This document shows, piece by piece, positions 59,291 to 64,000 of a stretch of DNA of 64,000 bases (within the stretch, counting starts at the first letter, position 1; each line of letters starts with the position of its first letter). The translations under genes were made by a program, and so were the position numbers. The DNA is taken from positions 186,001 to 250,000 of the forward strand of contig JANBRJ010000013.1 of the NCBI GenBank assembly GCA_027577595.1. Direction: 5' to 3'. The notes beneath the pieces are model-generated. The model was not told the DNA's origin, made no database searches, and worked only from the letters and a program-made list of their open reading frames with translations. The DNA comes from Coemansia sp. RSA 487. Its lineage: Eukaryota; Kickxellomycota; Kickxellomycetes; Kickxellales; Kickxellaceae.

Positions 59291-61474
59291 CTACAGCTGG
59301 GTTGAATGTTCCAACATCCAGGAAACGACAAGCGGAACACTGTTGCTGATTCTAACAGCTTTTGTTAGAGTCTTGTGAGATGTATTTGGCGATAGGGACG
59401 AAGTAGGCACTTCGCCTAGTGCGCCTAGCGGATCCTTCTTGGGAAGAACGATCCCAAGATCGCGGTGAAGCCAGGCCGTGGGATCGCCCGTTGATTCTGC
59501 TACCCGCAAGACCACTCCTAAAACCATCCCATCGCTGCCTTTCGCGCTGCTACTGGTTTGAGTGTGCTGCTGATCTACATCCATTCTAGACGGAGAGCTC
59601 GTGTCAGTATTGTCGTCGGTCCAGCGAACGACGATGTCGATGCGGAATGGATCATTGGCATATGTCTGTGCAGACACAGTAGCAGGTGTAGCCAAAGAGC
59701 AAGGCTCACCATCGCCTTCAGTTGCATCACCAATACAACTTGCCAGGAGCTCGTTGAATGTTGCTTGGCGTCGCAGAAGAGGCACAATAGAAAGTATATT
59801 GCGTGGATCATTGAGTGGTACTCTTTGAATGGTCCAGGCACGGATCTGAGGTTGCTCCAAATTCAGCAAAATCGGCATTTTAGATGACATGTGAGCGGAT
59901 CTGTGAACCGTGCTAAATCCGTCTGATGATGCATGCTGGTCTGATTGTGGGGATTTAGATAAACAAACAAGGCTTTCAAGCGTCGGGGCATTCTCTAGAA
60001 GTCTTGGAGAGTCCTGTAGCCCGCCAAGTGACTTGGGATTGGAGTCAGACGATGCTGATGCCGATGCAACTGTCGAATCGTCCGTGTTTGTTACAGTTGC
60101 AGCCATGATTCCACGTATAGTTAGCGCACATGCCGGTAGTGGTGGTTCTACCTGCGCTACTAGCGTGTACGGAATCCAGAATTCGTCGTTGATATCGGTA
60201 GCTAATCCCTGGCCATCTACTTGCATAGCCTCGGCATTGCTGGTGTTCTTCTTTCTAAAAAACTCAAGGAACCGCATGTCCAAGCCATGTATAGTTGGGT
60301 GGTGGACTGTCACAACCTTGTGAGAGTCCGAATCTTCGATTGTATAATCCGGAGACAGACAGTGCTGGTTGAACAGAGCCGGCAAGAAATACCGAGGTGA
60401 GCTGGACGATTCCCAGGAATAATAAAGCCAGTTGCAGCCAGAAACGTCAGCAATGCCGTCAAGGCTGTTCGATTCCAAAGCCCCCCACTCATTCGATGTC
60501 AATCCAGCCCTTGAAACAGCGGGCATGTAGTAAAGCGTCGAAGGGCCGACATGGTGTGCATGGGGGAGCGCAATTCCGGTTCCGTACCTCAAGAGCTGGC
60601 TTGAATCACCATCAAGCGCAGAGATTTCCTGCTTTTGAATCTCAGCCAATGTCGAGATAATCGCAAACGTGTTGTGTATAAAGTTAGCGGGCGATCTTTC
60701 ATTCGTTAGCCGATCAAGTGTGGCCATTTCCTGAACAAGCTTCTCAAACCCACGAATGTCGCCTGCTCTCAGTCTCCCTAGCATCAGTGTGTTGATACGC
60801 TCGTCATGCTCGATATCAGAGACATACGACACTTTGACCTTCAGCTGCTCCATGTTGCTGCCGATATCGACATCGATAACAAGGATCCCGCCTGCCAGAG
60901 TCACAGTCGTTATCTCCCCTTCGCTCTCGCGCTTTTGCACATCGGTATAATGAGCAAGCCCCAGCCGCTTTGCAATCGCCTTTAACCGCTCGATAATCAT
61001 GGTCGTCTGGCTGGTGTTCACCAACGAAGCACACTGGTTTGTCAGCGACCGAGAAATCGCATCAGCCGCTGCGTCAAGCAGGAATGAACGGCACTTATCC
61101 ACATCCTCGTGCAAAGCGTCTGTGATCTGGCGCATCGACACCAGCTCCTGTGATGCTGCGGTGGCCCTATTTGTTATTGTTATAAGGTTTGGGTTGCCGC
61201 CTTCGGTAGCAAACAGGCGGCTCCATGACACCAGCGTTGTGTCTCTGTATCCAAGCAGCGCGTCGCGTAGACGCTTGCACGCTTGTGCAAAGCTTTGCTT
61301 CGCCTGCTCGACATTAACTGGGCCATATGGATGGAGCCCCACGATTCCATCGGGCGAATTCAGCTGCTCTTGGAATTTGTTGATAATGTACTGGAGCTCG
61401 CGGAACTCGTCTGATATCGTACGCGTTGGGCGAGGCGGTACTTGGGTGGCTGTTTTGGCCGGTTCAGCTGCCAT
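59291..61474 (-). CDS. MED1: Mediator complex subunit 1 (fungal Med1)
   Basis: Med1 belongs to the Mediator middle module that links activators to RNA polymerase II. The 727-residue protein has an N-terminal helical part (about 20-170). Then come the Med1 core features: IERLKAIAKRLGLAHYTD, VTLAGGILVIDVDIGSN, KVKVSYVSDIEHDERINTLM and GFEKLVQEMATLDRLTNERSPANFIHNTFAII (abridged). Large inserts and Ser/Asp-rich stretches (about 470-530, 620-640) lie in the second half. There are no LxxLL nuclear-receptor boxes of metazoan type. The ATG at 61474 gives MAAEPAKTAT. Identification rests on the core block. Confidence 0.82.
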   Translation of the reverse strand: MAAEPAKTATQVPPRPTRTISDEFRELQYIINKFQEQLNSPDGIVGLHPYGPVNVEQAKQSFAQACKRLRDALLGYRDTTLVSWSRLFATEGGNPNLITITNRATAASQELVSMRQITDALHEDVDKCRSFLLDAAADAISRSLTNQCASLVNTSQTTMIIERLKAIAKRLGLAHYTDVQKRESEGEITTVTLAGGILVIDVDIGSNMEQLKVKVSYVSDIEHDERINTLMLGRLRAGDIRGFEKLVQEMATLDRLTNERSPANFIHNTFAIISTLAEIQKQEISALDGDSSQLLRYGTGIALPHAHHVGPSTLYYMPAVSRAGLTSNEWGALESNSLDGIADVSGCNWLYYSWESSSSPRYFLPALFNQHCLSPDYTIEDSDSHKVVTVHHPTIHGLDMRFLEFFRKKNTSNAEAMQVDGQGLATDINDEFWIPYTLVAQVEPPLPACALTIRGIMAATVTNTDDSTVASASASSDSNPKSLGGLQDSPRLLENAPTLESLVCLSKSPQSDQHASSDGFSTVHRSAHMSSKMPILLNLEQPQIRAWTIQRVPLNDPRNILSIVPLLRRQATFNELLASCIGDATEGDGEPCSLATPATVSAQTYANDPFRIDIVVRWTDDNTDTSSPSRMDVDQQHTQTSSSAKGSDGMVLGVVLRVAESTGDPTAWLHRDLGIVLPKKDPLGALGEVPTSSLSPNTSHKTLTKAVRISNSVPLVVSWMLEHSTQL

Positions 61475-62840
61475 GACTTGTAGAGCTTCAAGCAGAATTA
61501 AAACAACGAATTATTTTGAATTTAATATAAACGTAAAAAGGACAGAGAAAAGGAACACGCTTGTTCTTTTCAGCTGCATTTTTTTTTGCAAAATGGTTGA
61601 TAATTACTTCCTCTAGCTAATGTGTTTTTATACATTTCTAGCAGCTTGCAACTGATAATAGCTGGTCCTTAGTTTCTCGTAGTTTTTATACGAGCAACCA
61701 CCACTTTTATGAAATGTGTGTGGACTAGACACCAAATGGATTCAAATGGTCAAAGGATACGTAAATTTCGTATCTAGACACAAATGACAACCAAAACAAG
61801 CCTCTCAAAACACTTTTTCCCCTCTCAATTCCAATAAAAAGACCCAGCTAGTAAACAAAACAAAACAAAACAATAAAGAGTGGTCAGAAATGTGTTCTCT
61901 GCATATCAAAATGCCTACATTATAATTTATAATGGCAAAATACTAAGACAGGGATAATTAAAGTCATCATTCCACTCTTCGAGATTGTTTATTTCTGTTT
62001 CAGCAATGGGCAACACAACAGTTTCAAAGATAAAAGTACATAAACAACAACAACAACAACATTAACTTTGCGAAGGCATCTAGTACATGTAGATTATATT
62101 GCTACACAAATAAAGGCAAAAATAGCAAATAACTGCGTTAAAATATATACAGAAACAAGAGAACTGTCAGAACGAATCACGCAAAAAATGAACTTTTTAT
62201 GAGACACACAATCAGAAGTTTGGCAGAAATTTGTTTTGCTTCATGGCGAGGAAAAGTTTTCATCTGCAGCTCGAGCCGATACGAACCGAGCTATGATTTT
62301 GTATTCTTCAAAGCAGGCTTATGTGTTTTAAAATCTGATATCCTGCCAGCGTTGAATAAAAATAACAAGAATGCTTGTAAATGTATTGATAAAGTAAAAT
62401 AAGGAATCAAACTCAGATTATTGAGAAGAAAAAGGGAATGGAAAGAGACAATGCGCTAGCACTATTGACGCCTATGAGAACCATGCGTTGTGCAAAGCAA
62501 TTGTGGAAATACAAAGCACCAGCAAGAGCCGATTCACGCGTTAGATGAGCGCCAGCAAGGATATGAATAACGAGAGAATGTAGTAGAGATGGTGGTATAG
62601 TGGTGCAACAAAAGAAATAAACAAAAGAGAGAATACATAATACGAATATAGGTTGGGTATAGCAGATATCGTATGGCATGTCTACGAAAAAGAGGCAATA
62701 CTGCAAAGTAACAGACAAATGCACCATCGACAGCCAGGAAGAAACGTGTTGTGTGAATGTGTGTGAATACAGGGCGAGCAAATATAATGGAGGAGGACAG
62801 CTGAGGTAGTGATACGGAAAAGGTACAAGTGTTTGCAGAC
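61475..62840. other. 1.4 kb intergenic region between MED1 and the Yippee gene
   Basis: AT-rich with simple repeats (AAAAC)n at 61853-61872 and (AAC)n at 62044-62060. Frames at 62199 and 62413 look random. The right part is the 3' flank of the Yippee gene. Nothing else seen. Confidence 0.45.
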
Positions 62841-63787
62841 TCAATAGTCCCAGTCCCGCGTTACGTCATGGACAAGTTCCCTCTCAAGAATAAACTGCCC
62901 TTCCTTGAACTTCTGGTCAGGCTCATACGCTTTGACATAGGCCCAACCCACATACTTTTTGCATCCCATGCAAGCAATGTCTTGGACAATGTGGAAGCCA
63001 GTAGTCATGGATCGCTTTTCCTCCTCGCCGTAGAGGATGTTGACGACGTTTTTGAACAGCACAGCTCGCCCGAATTGACCAGTGTATTGCTACAAAAGGC
63101 GCAGGATTGAAGGGGATGTTAGTAACAATCCAAGGTTTAAAATGTGGAACAAAGCAGACAACAAAGTACAAACATCAAAGACAAAGACAAAAGGCGCCGG
63201 AAATTGCAGGTGCTGGAGGTGGGTATGATTCCAGGGAAGCGGGAATAGGGGAGAGAAATAACAACGGCATTAATCATGCTAAAAAAAAGCACAAGGTTTC
63301 CACATACACGCAAATAAAGCAGGCAGAAGATGGCCGCCGTATGATTTTCGGGTCACACATATCGATTAAGTGGTAGCCATGGGGCCAATTTCGACTTTCT
63401 GCTTGCTTCGTCCTCCGTGCACGATAAACCGCCGCTGCCCTTTACAGCAAGAAATGTTCGGGATAAAGGAGGCTGTTGCTGGCAAACAGATTCAGTAAAG
63501 CAAGTTCCCTATCTCTCAATGGCGGCGGGATACAGGGAGGGGGAATATGGTAGCATCACTATTAAACATCTCACTTTTCCTCTTTCCCCGCCGCCTCATT
63601 TACTACTCACGCCTGCCTTGCAACTGCAACACATAGAACATCGCAAGCAAAGCAAGCAACACTGCTGAAAACAACGCTAGATCCGTACCCTAGATGTTAT
63701 GTTCTCTCGCTTGGAGAGGTGTGTTTCGCAATGGGAACATCCGTAGACGCCCTTTCCTGAAAGAAAGACCTTGTGCATGTAGCCCAT
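62841..63787 (-). CDS. MOH1: Yippee-domain zinc-binding protein (YPEL5/Moh1 type)
   Basis: A small zinc-fold protein of the Yippee family; YPEL5/Moh1 associates with the GID/CTLH ubiquitin ligase. Exon 1 (63689-63787) and exon 2 (62841-63089) join in phase 0 across a 599-bp intron (GTACGG donor, TTTTGTAG acceptor), giving 115 residues. The two zinc pairs are CSHC (17-20) and CMGC (73-76). Family blocks are YGCSHCETHLSKRENI, RAVLFKNVVNILYGEEE, MTTGFHIVQDIACMGC, VGWAYVKAYE and KFKEGQFILERELV. The frame continues upstream of 63787, but the ATG there (MGYMHKVFLSGK) matches the family start. The intron is the longest seen here. Confidence 0.92.
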
Positions 63788-64000
63788 CTTTGGCTTCCCC
63801 CTCTTTGTATCTGCTTTGCTTTGGTGCCCAACGCAGGGTCGGAAATATAAAAAGCTGCAAGAAAGCGACTGGAATACAAGCCAAGAGAGTAATATCCTGG
63901 ACAATTTAATGCAAGTAAGGTTCCCAGGTGCTGGTCGGGGTGGGTTGGGTACCTGTAACTGGCTTGGGGGTGGGGAGTGTGGTTGGGGGTGGGGCAGGGC
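63788..64000. promoter_or_regulatory. Yippee upstream region with G-rich (quadruplex-prone) end
   Basis: 213 bp upstream of the Yippee ATG. From 63935 to the window end the plus strand has at least six runs of three or more G with short loops. A donor-like CAAGTAAGG (63912-63920) lies on the plus strand. The neighbouring gene is beyond the window. Confidence 0.4.

Noticed and set aside
1-64000. Retroviral, LTR, Polinton-like or DNA transposon sequences
   Set aside because: I looked for reverse transcriptase, integrase, transposase and capsid-like frames and for terminal repeats, and saw none.

Overview
The window reads as a nuclear segment of an intron-poor fungal genome. Diagnostic genes are a CENP-A histone H3, Spc24, Mau2/Scc4, Cdc27/APC3, a fungal-type Mediator subunit 1, Erv2, Tam41, Coa3, eEF1B-gamma and a stand-alone phosphopantetheinyl transferase closest to the C-terminal domain of fungal fatty acid synthase alpha. 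Most genes are single open frames. Spliced genes have one intron each of about 105-600 bp with GTAAGT/GTATGT-like donors. The expanded secreted tyrosinases, the compact layout and many CAA/CAG tracts fit an early-diverging filamentous fungus such as Kickxellomycotina. That placement is inference; no phylogenetic marker was tested. I saw no retroelement, DNA transposon, CRISPR or viral remnant. One assembly gap of 98 N lies at 51947-52044.

Layout. 1-12.4 kb is housekeeping: a partial gene, CENP-A, Mau2/Scc4, a small membrane protein, SOD1, the PPTase, an NF-X1/FAP1 zinc-finger protein and COA3. 13.2-17.1 kb holds a tandem pair of membrane-anchored GDSL esterases (the first broken by an in-frame TGA) and a multi-pass membrane protein. 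17.8-36.1 kb is the most distinctive part: four diverged secreted tyrosinases (20.6-29.9 kb) flanked by three paralogous beta-solenoid proteins of the DUF4097-like type (17.9, 32-33.5 and 33.9-35.2 kb), then an ER sulfhydryl oxidase (ERV2). 36.6-64 kb is again housekeeping: a basic nuclear-type protein, a pyruvate dehydrogenase kinase-like gene, SPC24, ZNF277, a small Cys-rich protein, a PPxY membrane protein, a TM9SF protein, TAM41, a sugar transporter, eEF1B-gamma, a 60-residue small gene, CDC27/APC3, MED1 and a Yippee protein at the right edge.

How genes may work together. The 17.8-36 kb block could be a cell-surface phenol-oxidation locus: secreted type-3 copper enzymes, an ER disulfide-forming oxidase and a family of intracellular beta-solenoid proteins of unknown role. 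Co-function is inference from proximity and paralogy only. CENP-A, Mau2/Scc4, Spc24 and APC3 all serve chromosome segregation but are scattered, so their shared presence may be chance.

Five gene models were assembled by hand from visible splice sites: one tyrosinase, the PDK, TAM41, Yippee and the NF-X1 protein. Where the upstream-most start of a frame gave a hydrophobic or alternative-codon N-terminus, I moved the start to a better in-frame ATG.
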